A stretch of 25,943 bases of DNA from an uncultured Acetobacter sp. (GTDB lineage: Bacteria; Pseudomonadota; Alphaproteobacteria; Acetobacterales; Acetobacteraceae): NCBI GenBank assembly GCA_937900755.1, contig CALCDN010000214.1, positions 1 through 25,943 on the forward strand, given 5' to 3'. Within the stretch, counting starts at the first letter, position 1. Every line of letters starts with the position of its first letter. The notes below the pieces were generated by a model that was not told the origin of the DNA, ran no database searches, and was given only the letters and a program-made list of their open reading frames with translations. The translations under genes were made by a program, and so were the position numbers. Shown one piece after another: positions 15,487 through 23,788 of the stretch.

Positions 15487-15910
15487 GCACCAAGACCTCT
15501 TCCGTGTGTGTCCATCCCGTGTCATTCACTATCATTGAAGCCCAGGATGTCAAAAACGGCTGCTTATAACTGAACTGATAAATAATGGTATTGGCGGCCG
15601 ATGCCCCCGCCCCCTGGGACTGGATGGTCACGTCTGTGCTCTGTATCATCCCGCCGGCTTCCTGGCTGACCAAGGTCTGCAAAAAGGTCTGCAACGGAAC
15701 GCAGGATGCCCCGGCGTTGCTCTGCCCATCATTTGTATAGCCGGTTTCCAAAAAGCGGGCGGCATTCTGAACACCATTTTGGAAAACAAAGTCGGTTATA
15801 ACCTGCCAGCTCGCTTCCATGACAAGAAAAAGCATAGCGAGGCATACAGGCAGCAACAACGCTGTTTCCAGCGCGGCAACCCCCTTTTTGTCGGTTTTAA
15901 AGCGACCCAT
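15449..15910 (-). CDS. tadE: TadE-like pseudopilin
   Basis: A 153-residue TadE family protein, processed by the dedicated prepilin peptidase and needed for Flp pilus biogenesis. The leader KTDKKG precedes the cleavage site G10|VAALE, with Glu at +5, followed by the hydrophobic stretch TALLLPVCLAMLFLVMEASW. A periplasmic domain with two cysteines follows. It overlaps the upstream tadD gene by 14 bases and the downstream pseudopilin gene by 38, so translation is probably coupled. No strong Shine-Dalgarno sequence is present, consistent with coupling. Confidence 0.88.
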   Translation of the reverse strand: MGRFKTDKKGVAALETALLLPVCLAMLFLVMEASWQVITDFVFQNGVQNAARFLETGYTNDGQSNAGASCVPLQTFLQTLVSQEAGGMIQSTDVTIQSQGAGASAANTIIYQFSYKQPFLTSWASMIVNDTGWTHTEEVLVHDEQSQSCSAGS

Positions 15911-16640
15911 GCTTGAGGCCCAACTGGCGATAGCTGTCTAAAACCTTTTCAGCCCGAGCAAGCGACATATCATGCTGTAACGTCTGGCGTGCACCCTCTA
16001 CATTGCCGGACATAAACTGTGCATACGCGAGATTGGCCCGAATTTTGGGCGTGGCGTCAGCCGAGGTCGCCAAGGGAGTAAGCATGAACAGGGCCGAATC
16101 GTACTGGCCATTCAACGCATAGGAAAAACCCAGGTTGCTTTGGGCCGCAATCAGCAACGGATCAAGCTTCATGGCTGTGTAATACGCGGTTTGGGCCTGC
16201 TTGTGTTGCCCTGCGTAATCATAGGCCACGCCCAGGTCGGTCCAGATTTGTGGATCATGAGGGAAGCGCTTGGCCATATCCTGCAACCGGGTCAGGGCCC
16301 GCTCGGGCATAAGGCGCAGGTCTATTCTGGCCAGCCCCTTCATGGCCTCGGCGGAATCATGGTCTTTGGCCAGCACATCCTTGAAAAACAGAATAGCGGG
16401 CTGGTAGCGCCCCAGGTCCGCATTGGCACGCCCAAGAGCGAGCAGGGTGGGAATGTCCTCCGGGTGCGACTGCACACGATGCTGAAGCAGTTTAAGTGCC
16501 GCCATTGGCGCACCATTATCCATTTCAACATTCGCCGTTTTCAGGTCTTTCTGCTCAACCTTGCGGTCAGCCGAGCAGCCGCCCAGAACAATGAGCAACC
16601 CTGCGACCAACGCCGCCCGCAAACGCAAAACTTCAGACAT
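15897..16640 (-). CDS. tadD: TadD: TPR-repeat lipoprotein of Flp pilus assembly
   Basis: A 247-residue lipoprotein; in Tad systems TadD is a TPR lipoprotein acting as a pilotin/assembly factor for the secretin complex. The signal peptide ends in a lipobox V-L-G-G-C with Cys22. Tetratricopeptide-like helices fill about residues 35-235; clear units include LLALGRANADLGRYQPAILF, IWTDLGVAYDYAGQHKQA and AAQSNLGFSYALNGQYDSAL. A good CTGGAG ribosome site lies seven bases before the ATG, in the 30-base gap after tadC. It overlaps tadE by 14 bases. Confidence 0.9.
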   Translation of the reverse strand: MSEVLRLRAALVAGLLIVLGGCSADRKVEQKDLKTANVEMDNGAPMAALKLLQHRVQSHPEDIPTLLALGRANADLGRYQPAILFFKDVLAKDHDSAEAMKGLARIDLRLMPERALTRLQDMAKRFPHDPQIWTDLGVAYDYAGQHKQAQTAYYTAMKLDPLLIAAQSNLGFSYALNGQYDSALFMLTPLATSADATPKIRANLAYAQFMSGNVEGARQTLQHDMSLARAEKVLDSYRQLGLKHGSL

Positions 16641-16670
16641 ATCGGCACTCCAGACTGCGTCTCTGCAGCG

Positions 16671-17591
16671 TTATTTCATAAACTTTACTGCAACAGGCCC
16701 CAGCACGACAATAAACAGAACTGGCAGAATAAGCACGATCATCGGCACGGTCATAAAAACCGGCAACTGGGCGGCCCGCGTCTGATACCGCAGCATTTCC
16801 TCCTGCTTGATATCTTCCGACAAAGTCCTGAACGCCTCCGCCAGTGGCGTGCCTGTCTCAAGAGACTGAATCAAAATGGAGGAGAGCTGCTTCATAACGG
16901 ACAATCCCGTCCTTCTGGCCAACTGCCTGAAGACCTCGTAGCGGTCCGAGATAAGCTGCATATCCTGCACGGTCAGCCTGAATTCGTTTGCCACGTCCTT
17001 GTTCAGTTGCTGCATATCCCGGGCGACACGAATCATGCTCACTTCGACTGGCATACCTGATTCTGCACAAATAATCAGCAAATCAAGTGCTTGAGGCATG
17101 CCTTTTTCCACGCCAGCCAAATAATTTTTATGAATCAGACTCAAAACCAGATCAGGCAGCATCATCCCCAGGACCGGCAAAGCCAAAGGCAGAAAAATAT
17201 GGGAGAAAAATCCACCAGACCTGAAGAAGAACAGATAAACTGCGCAGGACAAGCCCAAAAATAAAGATATTACTTTTGCGCCTATGAAAATATAAAATAC
17301 ACCGGAATTGAATTCTGGATTTTTTGAAATACTCCGCAAAATATCATCAATTGTTTTTTTAGGTATAACGTTGGCATTAACAATAACCTGACCAATTTTA
17401 GATAAAACTTTATATACGTTAAAACTTCCATCGCCCTTGGCCACATTAATAGCGCTCTCACGGACTTTTTTTATACGGTTTTTCCTATGGTTGAATTTTT
17501 TTGCGTTGCTATTGTAAAACATCCCCAGCACAAGCAGGGAAACAAACAACGCAATACCAATGGAAACCTGAAAGATCACGTTATTACCCAA
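16671..17591 (-). CDS. tadC: TadC: inner-membrane platform protein of the Flp pilus (T2SSF domain)
   Basis: A 306-residue polytopic protein, one of the two GspF/PilC-like platform subunits that couple the TadA ATPase to pilin assembly. It has an N-terminal transmembrane helix (about 5-26), a central hydrophobic pair (about 95-153), the T2SSF helical domain with MPQALDLLIICAESGMPVE (about 163-182) and a C-terminal helix (about 275-305). The start is a TTG overlapping the tadB stop (TTGGGTAA). A nearby in-frame GTG four codons on is an alternative. The N-terminal third is clearly AT-rich compared with the rest of the window. Confidence 0.9.
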   Translation of the reverse strand: MGNNVIFQVSIGIALFVSLLVLGMFYNSNAKKFNHRKNRIKKVRESAINVAKGDGSFNVYKVLSKIGQVIVNANVIPKKTIDDILRSISKNPEFNSGVFYIFIGAKVISLFLGLSCAVYLFFFRSGGFFSHIFLPLALPVLGMMLPDLVLSLIHKNYLAGVEKGMPQALDLLIICAESGMPVEVSMIRVARDMQQLNKDVANEFRLTVQDMQLISDRYEVFRQLARRTGLSVMKQLSSILIQSLETGTPLAEAFRTLSEDIKQEEMLRYQTRAAQLPVFMTVPMIVLILPVLFIVVLGPVAVKFMK

Positions 17592-18531
17592 GGACTTTAC
17601 TTATCAGAATTTTAATGGACAGCAGTCCGAGCATCCATAACCCTACAGCAAATGCCAAAACAATGTGGCCGTTATCTGTATGGAATACCGCATCAAAATA
17701 ATGCGGATTCCCGGCCTCCAAAAAAACCGCCACGGCAATCGGCAGGCCCAGAAGAATATAGCTCGTCATTTTTGCTTCGCTGGAAGCCGCGAGAGCTTTT
17801 TTGCGGATATCCATGCGGTTGCGCAAAGTTTTTTCAAGACTTGCCATAATATCCGCCATTGTTCCCCCACTTTCGGCCTGCAGATTCACAACAATGGAAA
17901 CAAGTTTATACTCTTCCAGTTCAATCCGCTCGCTTAAAGCCGTAAACGCACCTGGCACACTGGCCCCGACAGCGACATCTTGCATGACTTTGCGAAATTC
18001 CGTGGCCGTTGGCTCACTCGCTTCCTTGCTGACCAACTGCACCGCACGCGACAAAGGCATCCCCACCCGCAAATCACGCACAAGCATGCCAATTGTCTCG
18101 GGCAGTTGGTTGTACAGTTTTTTCAGGTATCTTTTACCAATCCACGTATAAAAAAACCGGAAAAAGAACAGCCAGACAAACGGCCAGATTGCAAAAAGAA
18201 GAAAGACTTCCGTGTAAAAAATAACAATCAAACCCATTGAAAATATAAAAAAGAATACAGCAAAAACCGCCCTGTTGTTTTTAATGGATGATTCCGCAAC
18301 CTTGTAATTCAAAACTTTATAGAGAAAATAAGATATAAATAGATTTACTTTTTGAGAAAATATATAAACGCTCAGTTCTTCTTCTTTTTCTGGAATCTTA
18401 ACATAAGAAGATAAGGTGTTCTGTATCCGCAGTATTCTTTTTTCCTGGGACTGCGTCATATAATATATGTATATGCCTCCCCCCATCCAGAACAGAAAAA
18501 AAAGACCGCCAAAGAGTTGGACGGAATTCAT
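17584..18531 (-). CDS. tadB: TadB: inner-membrane platform protein of the Flp pilus (T2SSF domain)
   Basis: A 315-residue paralogue of TadC forming the inner-membrane base of the Tad machine. An N-terminal helix (about 5-24) is followed by two closely spaced, aromatic-rich hydrophobic helices (about 85-132). The T2SSF domain includes LPETIGMLVRDLRVGMPLSR (about 147-166) and the ESGGTMADIM segment. Two C-terminal helices end at about 310. The ATG overlaps the tadA stop as ATGA, and the stop overlaps the tadC start, so tadA-tadB-tadC are tightly coupled. The 5' half is AT-rich. Confidence 0.9.
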   Translation of the reverse strand: MNSVQLFGGLFFLFWMGGGIYIYYMTQSQEKRILRIQNTLSSYVKIPEKEEELSVYIFSQKVNLFISYFLYKVLNYKVAESSIKNNRAVFAVFFFIFSMGLIVIFYTEVFLLFAIWPFVWLFFFRFFYTWIGKRYLKKLYNQLPETIGMLVRDLRVGMPLSRAVQLVSKEASEPTATEFRKVMQDVAVGASVPGAFTALSERIELEEYKLVSIVVNLQAESGGTMADIMASLEKTLRNRMDIRKKALAASSEAKMTSYILLGLPIAVAVFLEAGNPHYFDAVFHTDNGHIVLAFAVGLWMLGLLSIKILISKVLG

Positions 18532-19931
18532 AGCCTGGCCTCAGAAAGAGCAGAATTCCACAGACGCGCCATGTCGCAATATTGCAGTTTTTCAAAAAAA
18601 CTCGGCCGTGTGCCAGAAACATTATAATGTGTTTTCAGGTTGCCGTTTTCATCTTCTCCGTCAAACGCAATACGGAAAATATCGTTCATGACCACAACAT
18701 CATTTTCCAGACCGGCAACATCACTGACCTGAACAATACGACGCACGCCATCGCGCTGGCGCCCAATCTGTACAATCAGATCAACCGCCCCGACAATCTG
18801 GGTCCGAATTGCAGAGAGCGGCAGCGACATGCTTCCCATCTGCACCATGTTTTCAATACGTGTAATCGCATCCTTGGCGTTGTTGGAGTGAATGGTCGAC
18901 ATGCTTCCATCATGCCCGGTATTCATGGCCTGAAGCATATCAAATGCTTCGGCGGAACGGACTTCCCCAATAATGATGCGGTCCGGGCGCATACGCAGTG
19001 CGTTCCTCACCAAGTCTCTCTGGGTTACCTCACCCCGCCCTTCCAGTGAGGCCGGGCGTGTTTCCATGCGCACAACATGGGGCTGCTGCAGTTGCAGTTC
19101 CGCGGCATCTTCAACAGTAATGACCCGCTCCCCAAAATCAATGAAGTTGGATAGCGCATTGAGCAGGGTCGTTTTACCCGAACCCGTGCCGCCAGACACA
19201 ATAATGTTCAACCTGATACGCGCGGCAATTTCCAGAATTTTGGCCAGACTGGCGGAGCAGGACCCGGCCTCTACCATTTTTGTAAAATCTATTTTCTGCT
19301 TTGCAAATTTTCGGATTGATACATATGGACCATCCAGCGCCAATGGCGGAAAAACAATATTAACACGCGACCCATCCTTAAGGCGGGCGTCAACCATCGG
19401 GCTGGATTCATCCACGCGCCGCCCCATATCCGTTGCAATTCTCTGGCAGACAGACATCAGATGCCGCTGGTCACGAAACCTGACCGGCGCAATAACGACC
19501 TTTCCTTTTCGTTCAATAAAAATCCTGTTGGGTCCGTTAATCAGGATATCGTTAATGGAATCGTCTTCCAAAAGCGGCTGAATCGGTCCCAGGCCTTTAA
19601 TATCATTAACAAGTTCTGACGTGATTTCTTTTTGTTCGCGTAAATTCAGATGAATCCGCTGGTCCGTTGCAACCTGGTCAACAACCCGCTCGATAGCACC
19701 CGACAGTTGCTCGGCCGACAACGGTAAAATCAGCGCGGGATCAAGCTGTGTCAGGCACGAACTCCGCAGCAGCAGCCACTGGTCGTGCGTCAGCGCCTGT
19801 TCCGTTGGTTCTGGTTCGGCGGCCTCTTCTGGAGCCGCCTGAAACTGCTCGACCTTTGTTTCGGCTGGGGTTTGTAAAAGCTGGAGTCGTTTTAATCGAC
19901 TGGCCCGATCTCCTTCATTCTCATTAGACAT
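18528..19931 (-). CDS. cpaF: TadA/CpaF: Flp pilus assembly ATPase
   Basis: A 467-residue secretion-superfamily (GspE/VirB11-like) hexameric ATPase that powers Flp pilus assembly, and in some systems retraction. Residues 1-50 are a variable acidic linker. The N-terminal domain has INDILINGPNRIFIERKGK (126-144). Walker A GGTGSGKT is at 247-254, the Asp box TVEDAAEL at 272-279, Walker B RIIIGEVRS with Glu323 at 318-326, and the His box TGHDGSMSTIHSN at 338-350. All key residues are intact. The start has GGAAGTGA seven or so bases upstream, within the four-base gap and 3' end of cpaE. It is coupled to tadB by an ATGA overlap. Confidence 0.95.
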   Translation of the reverse strand: MSNENEGDRASRLKRLQLLQTPAETKVEQFQAAPEEAAEPEPTEQALTHDQWLLLRSSCLTQLDPALILPLSAEQLSGAIERVVDQVATDQRIHLNLREQKEITSELVNDIKGLGPIQPLLEDDSINDILINGPNRIFIERKGKVVIAPVRFRDQRHLMSVCQRIATDMGRRVDESSPMVDARLKDGSRVNIVFPPLALDGPYVSIRKFAKQKIDFTKMVEAGSCSASLAKILEIAARIRLNIIVSGGTGSGKTTLLNALSNFIDFGERVITVEDAAELQLQQPHVVRMETRPASLEGRGEVTQRDLVRNALRMRPDRIIIGEVRSAEAFDMLQAMNTGHDGSMSTIHSNNAKDAITRIENMVQMGSMSLPLSAIRTQIVGAVDLIVQIGRQRDGVRRIVQVSDVAGLENDVVVMNDIFRIAFDGEDENGNLKTHYNVSGTRPSFFEKLQYCDMARLWNSALSEARL

Positions 19932-19935
19932 TTAT

Positions 19936-21177
19936 TCACTTCCGTTTGAATTTGGAAAAATAGGCCGCAATCCGGCCCCGCCAGCCACTGTAATCATGTT
20001 GACCCGGGATATGCACCGAAAGCCCCGTCTGGGCGAGTTGCAGAATAACATTATAAAACTGTTTGTTATGCGCAACCAGCGGTTGACCATTAATTTCGGC
20101 CTCGCCAAACTCCTTGGGCAAATACGGTATAACAACATCGGGTTTCAGGTTCAGGCTTTTGCACACTTCATCCATGGAAAGTGTTCCTGGGCGGCCATAA
20201 CTGTTCAGCACAAAAATGGGCCGGGTCGGCAAGGCTCCTTGTGGCAAGGCCGCCATTGCACGCAGTGTCTCCCTTATTGATATAAGGGTCGGGTCCAGCA
20301 CAAAAATAAGCTGTTGGGCCTCTTCCAGCAATGCAAGATACATATCGCCATCTCGCCAGTTGGATTCAGCCATAATAAAATGGAATTTTGTACGAACAAA
20401 TTCTATTAATGCCTTGGACGTGGAAGGCGCAATACGCGGCCTGTTGAGAATAGAGCCAACAGCGGCCAGCAGATGCAGCCGCTCTGATATGTTTTGCGTG
20501 CTGCGCTCAATCAGGAGGCCGTCCATGCGGTCTGGCGTTTCCAGAACAGCCTGTAGCCCACTGTTATTATCCGTATTAAGCAAAATACCGAGTTTGCTGG
20601 CCTGCAGATTGAAGTCAACCAGCAGCGTATGCCGCTTTAGCTCTTCCGCAACACACCACCCCAGGTTCGCAAGAATGGTCGAAACGCCAACACCATCCCG
20701 CACGCCGGTCATCAGGACAAAACTGCCACCATTGGCCGCAGACCTGAACTTTTGACCATGGAGGATGATACCGCCAAAAAAACGAACAACAAGGTTCTGA
20801 ACAAGAGGATGATACAGATATTCAGAAACACCAAAACCATGCGTAATGGCCCGGTAAAAATCAACATCCTGCCGATCGCCCACAATAAGAAGGGTCACGC
20901 TGGGAGGAACAATACCGGTAATATCCCGCACACTGGCTATGGGGTCGGGGGAGCCACCAATATCGACAATAACGTAAGGTGGGGCCTCATTTTTTTCCAG
21001 ATAGTCCAGAGCGTGCTCAAGGGACATCCGCAGCACTTCACCTTCATCGGGGCATACGCTGTGAATAAAATCAATGAACATGCTTTCGGTTTCCGCACTT
21101 TGTACAAGTGCAAGAACCCGAATTTTAATTTCGTTCGTTTCAGGTTTGTTGGGATTTTGAATCCGTGTTTCAGACAC
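19936..21177 (-). CDS. cpaE: CpaE/TadZ: pilus localisation protein with degenerate P-loop
   Basis: A 413-residue TadZ/CpaE protein, which in other bacteria places the Tad machine at the cell pole. Residues 18-140 form a receiver-like domain (VLALVQ, VIVDIGG, TLLIVGDR, GVSEYLYHP). An atypical ParA/MinD-like ATPase domain follows from about 150. The P-loop region reads TGVRDGVGVSTI (157-168): neither the signature nor the Walker lysine of KGGxGKST is present. Asp188 in LLVDFN and the IPY-x-x-x-x-F-G-E-A C-terminal segment are kept. ATP binding is thus doubtful. The start is GTG at 21177 with GGGGAA about 12 bases upstream. It lies five bases after the cpaD-like stop. Confidence 0.88.
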   Translation of the reverse strand: MSETRIQNPNKPETNEIKIRVLALVQSAETESMFIDFIHSVCPDEGEVLRMSLEHALDYLEKNEAPPYVIVDIGGSPDPIASVRDITGIVPPSVTLLIVGDRQDVDFYRAITHGFGVSEYLYHPLVQNLVVRFFGGIILHGQKFRSAANGGSFVLMTGVRDGVGVSTILANLGWCVAEELKRHTLLVDFNLQASKLGILLNTDNNSGLQAVLETPDRMDGLLIERSTQNISERLHLLAAVGSILNRPRIAPSTSKALIEFVRTKFHFIMAESNWRDGDMYLALLEEAQQLIFVLDPTLISIRETLRAMAALPQGALPTRPIFVLNSYGRPGTLSMDEVCKSLNLKPDVVIPYLPKEFGEAEINGQPLVAHNKQFYNVILQLAQTGLSVHIPGQHDYSGWRGRIAAYFSKFKRK

Positions 21178-21182
21178 TGCGG

Positions 21183-21521
21183 CTAGTTCCCCGCCCCACT
21201 GGAAGCGCCACCCCCGCCTGAACTATTCGTTTGTAGCTGTGCCAGATCGGTGTCTGGTATTTTACGGACCTTGCCATCCCTCCAGCGCTGAACGGCATCC
21301 GCTGCTTCGTGCCCATCACTGGGACCAAGGCGCCGACCTGCCACCAAATCTGACTTCCGTTCAACCTGGGCAGAAATATTGGCCTCATACACATGAAGAG
21401 GCCGCCAGCTATAGGGCTGCTTGAGTGGATCCATCTCCGTACAGCCCACCAACATGACAGACACGCCTGACAGCAATAACACCCCAATATGATTTTTTAT
21501 ATGCTGCGAATACTGGACCAT
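21183..21521 (-). CDS. cpaD: CpaD-like pilus assembly lipoprotein (short form)
   Basis: A small lipoprotein of 112 residues. The ATG at 21521 is chosen because it gives a proper signal peptide with lipobox M-L-V-G-C (Cys27). An upstream in-frame start at 21656 lies deep in the cpaC 3' end and would bury the signal. The segment NISAQVERKSDLVAGRRLG, followed by SDG-x-x-A-A-D-A-V-Q-R-W-R-D-G-K, matches the conserved C-terminal motif of CpaD (Tad secretin-associated lipoprotein). Typical CpaD proteins are about twice as long, so the N-terminal half is missing. The C-terminal tail is Gly/Ser-rich. Position between cpaC and cpaE agrees with the call. Confidence 0.72.
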   Translation of the reverse strand: MVQYSQHIKNHIGVLLLSGVSVMLVGCTEMDPLKQPYSWRPLHVYEANISAQVERKSDLVAGRRLGPSDGHEAADAVQRWRDGKVRKIPDTDLAQLQTNSSGGGGASSGAGN

Positions 21522-21528
21522 GCTTAAT

Positions 21529-22941
21529 TTACTCCACCATAAAACCAGCATCGCCAGTATCCATCTTCTGCCACGAACGCTTTTTTCTGATATCTGTGCC
21601 ACTTTGGCGCATAAGGAAAACACGTTCCAGATCCGTCGGCGCCACCCATCCTTCATCTGGTGTGTGAAGAGAGCTGATGTTGTCTACCGGATTAACAAGA
21701 TACGGTGTGACAATAATAACAAGTTCAGATTCGTTCTTCTGAAAACTGCTGGATTTGAAAAGCGCACCCAGAATGGGAATATCCCCCAACCACGGCAGAC
21801 CCGTTGTGTTGATTTTGGTGCTATCTGAAAGCAGCCCGGCAATAATAAAACTCTGCCCACTTCCCAGTTCCACGACCGTATCCGCCCGGCGAACAGTAAT
21901 GGCGGGAATCTGCACTGAACTAGAGCCGTTCTGGTACGTAACCGCTCCATCCGAGGAGAGCGCGCTGACTTCTGGCCGCACATGCAGGTTGATCCGCCCA
22001 TCGCTCAGGACTGTTGGAACAAACCCTAAAGACACGCCATACTGCTTGAATTGTACGTTGCTGCTGCCACCATAGCTGGACGTTGGAATGGGATACTCCC
22101 CACCCACAAGAAAGCTCGCTGGCTGGCCACTAATCGCAGTCAGGTTTGGCTCGGCCAGACTCCGCACCAGGCCATCCTGCGCCAAGGCATCGATGACGCT
22201 TTCCATTGTCACCTGCGTGCCACCAACATGGAACCTTGAGGCAATACCAACACTGCTTTGCAATGTTGTCGCCGCGGCCAATGGGCTCTGCGTTGCCGCT
22301 GTCATGGCAACGGATGTGCCGAGCGCATTGACGTTCTGCCACTCCACCCCCAGTTCACGCACCAGGGCCCTGTCCATTTCCACAATCCGCACACGCAGAT
22401 TGACCTGAATGGAACTTGGCACAGTCATGTAATCGGCGACATAACCATCCTTGCCTGCGAGGGACTTGGCGTGGTCAACCAGTTTCTGGGCGGTCTGGGG
22501 GTCTGGGGCCTGCCCTTCCAGCCCCATGCCATCTGGCAATGGAACAAGAGAAACTTCTGGAGTCGTTGCACCATACTTCTGCTTCAACAAGGCTGCATTG
22601 TAGTTTGATGCAACAATATGCACCATATACCGCGCAATGACATCGCCATCGGTATTGGTTGCCTCTACCGTTGTATTGCCCGGCCCGACTCCAAACACAA
22701 AAAAGCTCCGTGGACTGGCGGGCCGAACTTCCGCCACCTTCGGGTCGGCGGAAAACAGGCTGGCCGCATTGGCAGGCAGTTTGATAACCCGCCCGGCGCC
22801 ATTGGCCAGCACAATCTCCGAACGGGACAACTCCGTCATGCCCGCCGCATGGGCTGCTGGCCGCATCACAAGCAGATCAGGGCTTACACTCAACGTTACA
22901 GCCAGAGACGCAGACAGGACGACCTTTTTAAAACTGCACAT
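21529..22941 (-). CDS. cpaC: CpaC/RcpA: outer-membrane secretin of the Flp pilus
   Basis: A 470-residue secretin forming the outer-membrane pore for the Flp pilus. A signal peptide ends near residue 33 (PAAHAA). The N-terminal pilus domain follows (about 45-112; GRVIKLPANAASLFSADPKV, VFGVGPGNTTVEA). A short linker precedes the region with VNLRVRIVEMDRALVRELG. The secretin C-domain has LAEPNLTAISGQPASFLVGG, LGFVPTVLSDGRI and the secretin signature VVELGSGQSFIIAGLL, then LPWLGDIPILGALF (about 405-430). The start overlaps cpaB by 14 bases. The length is typical of the family. Confidence 0.95.
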   Translation of the reverse strand: MCSFKKVVLSASLAVTLSVSPDLLVMRPAAHAAGMTELSRSEIVLANGAGRVIKLPANAASLFSADPKVAEVRPASPRSFFVFGVGPGNTTVEATNTDGDVIARYMVHIVASNYNAALLKQKYGATTPEVSLVPLPDGMGLEGQAPDPQTAQKLVDHAKSLAGKDGYVADYMTVPSSIQVNLRVRIVEMDRALVRELGVEWQNVNALGTSVAMTAATQSPLAAATTLQSSVGIASRFHVGGTQVTMESVIDALAQDGLVRSLAEPNLTAISGQPASFLVGGEYPIPTSSYGGSSNVQFKQYGVSLGFVPTVLSDGRINLHVRPEVSALSSDGAVTYQNGSSSVQIPAITVRRADTVVELGSGQSFIIAGLLSDSTKINTTGLPWLGDIPILGALFKSSSFQKNESELVIIVTPYLVNPVDNISSLHTPDEGWVAPTDLERVFLMRQSGTDIRKKRSWQKMDTGDAGFMVE

Positions 22942-23788
22942 TTATAGAGCCTGCTGCACCGTTATAGACTCGGACCGTTGCTCCACTCTCATTTACAGCT
23001 GCAACCTCTCCAACCTGCTTGTCTTCTATGACAGACGCAAGGGCGTTATCACCGTCCTGGGAAGATCGGATTGCCAGAGCAATGCGCCCCATATCCGTTG
23101 CGACATTAATGGCGACAGCCTGTTCCGCCGTAACCTCCAGCGTGACTGTTGTCGGGAGCGGTGCCCTCGTGGGGGCTGGGTCCCTGTCGGCTTTTCGCGT
23201 CTTGTTTTTGGAGGACACATCGGGCTGCACGCCTTCTGGCGACAGGTCCTGATCAACACCTATAACGCGCAAGCCCGATGCAATACCCCGAGCACTCACG
23301 GACTGGCCACCCGTGGGTGTACGCATGGTTTGCGTAAGAATGAGGTCAACACGGTCACCCGGCTGCACCAACCCCCCAACACTGCTGACTGGTGTCACCT
23401 GCACACTGATGGCCCGCATATTGGGCTTGAGAGCTGCGGCCAGAAAACCAGGGGACCCTTCACGCACAATCTGCGACGAACGCAAAATTGTACCAGATGC
23501 AATTTTTTCCTGCATGACGGCGCCATCCACCCCATCAAGCCCATCTGGCGTATCCCGCACGGCATCCGCCGGCACTTCGGAGGCGGGAAGGGACTTGGGG
23601 GTGACATTCCCGTCCAGGCGAACAAAATCCCCGATATTGATCACATGCGTGGAAACCATCACGCGCGCCATCACAATGGGGGGTGGACCGGGGGGTTTTT
23701 CAACAGGGCGGGTCAAAACACGAAAAAACAGCAACCCTCCAAGCCCGCCAACGGCCAGAAACGCTATCAACAACACCCGAGGATTCAT
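22928..23788 (-). CDS. cpaB: CpaB/RcpC: Flp pilus assembly protein with SAF domain
   Basis: CpaB is a periplasmic, membrane-anchored component linked to the secretin channel. The chosen ATG at 23788 gives a 286-residue protein with MNPRVLLIAF at the start of a single transmembrane helix (about 4-23). It overlaps the prepilin peptidase stop as ATGA. An upstream in-frame ATG at 23878 would add 30 non-conserved residues inside the peptidase gene and is rejected. A proline-rich stretch (EKPPGPPP) leads to a SAF-like domain (about 40-110; VMVSTHVINIGDFV, ASGTILRSSQIVREGSPGFL). The RcpC-type domain with LVQPGDRVDLILTQTM follows. Confidence 0.92.
   Translation of the reverse strand: MNPRVLLIAFLAVGGLGGLLFFRVLTRPVEKPPGPPPIVMARVMVSTHVINIGDFVRLDGNVTPKSLPASEVPADAVRDTPDGLDGVDGAVMQEKIASGTILRSSQIVREGSPGFLAAALKPNMRAISVQVTPVSSVGGLVQPGDRVDLILTQTMRTPTGGQSVSARGIASGLRVIGVDQDLSPEGVQPDVSSKNKTRKADRDPAPTRAPLPTTVTLEVTAEQAVAINVATDMGRIALAIRSSQDGDNALASVIEDKQVGEVAAVNESGATVRVYNGAAGSINVQF

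Noticed and set aside
21522..21656. 45-residue N-terminal extension of the CpaD-like protein
   Set aside because: It overlaps the 3' end of cpaC and would place the lipoprotein signal in the middle of the protein.
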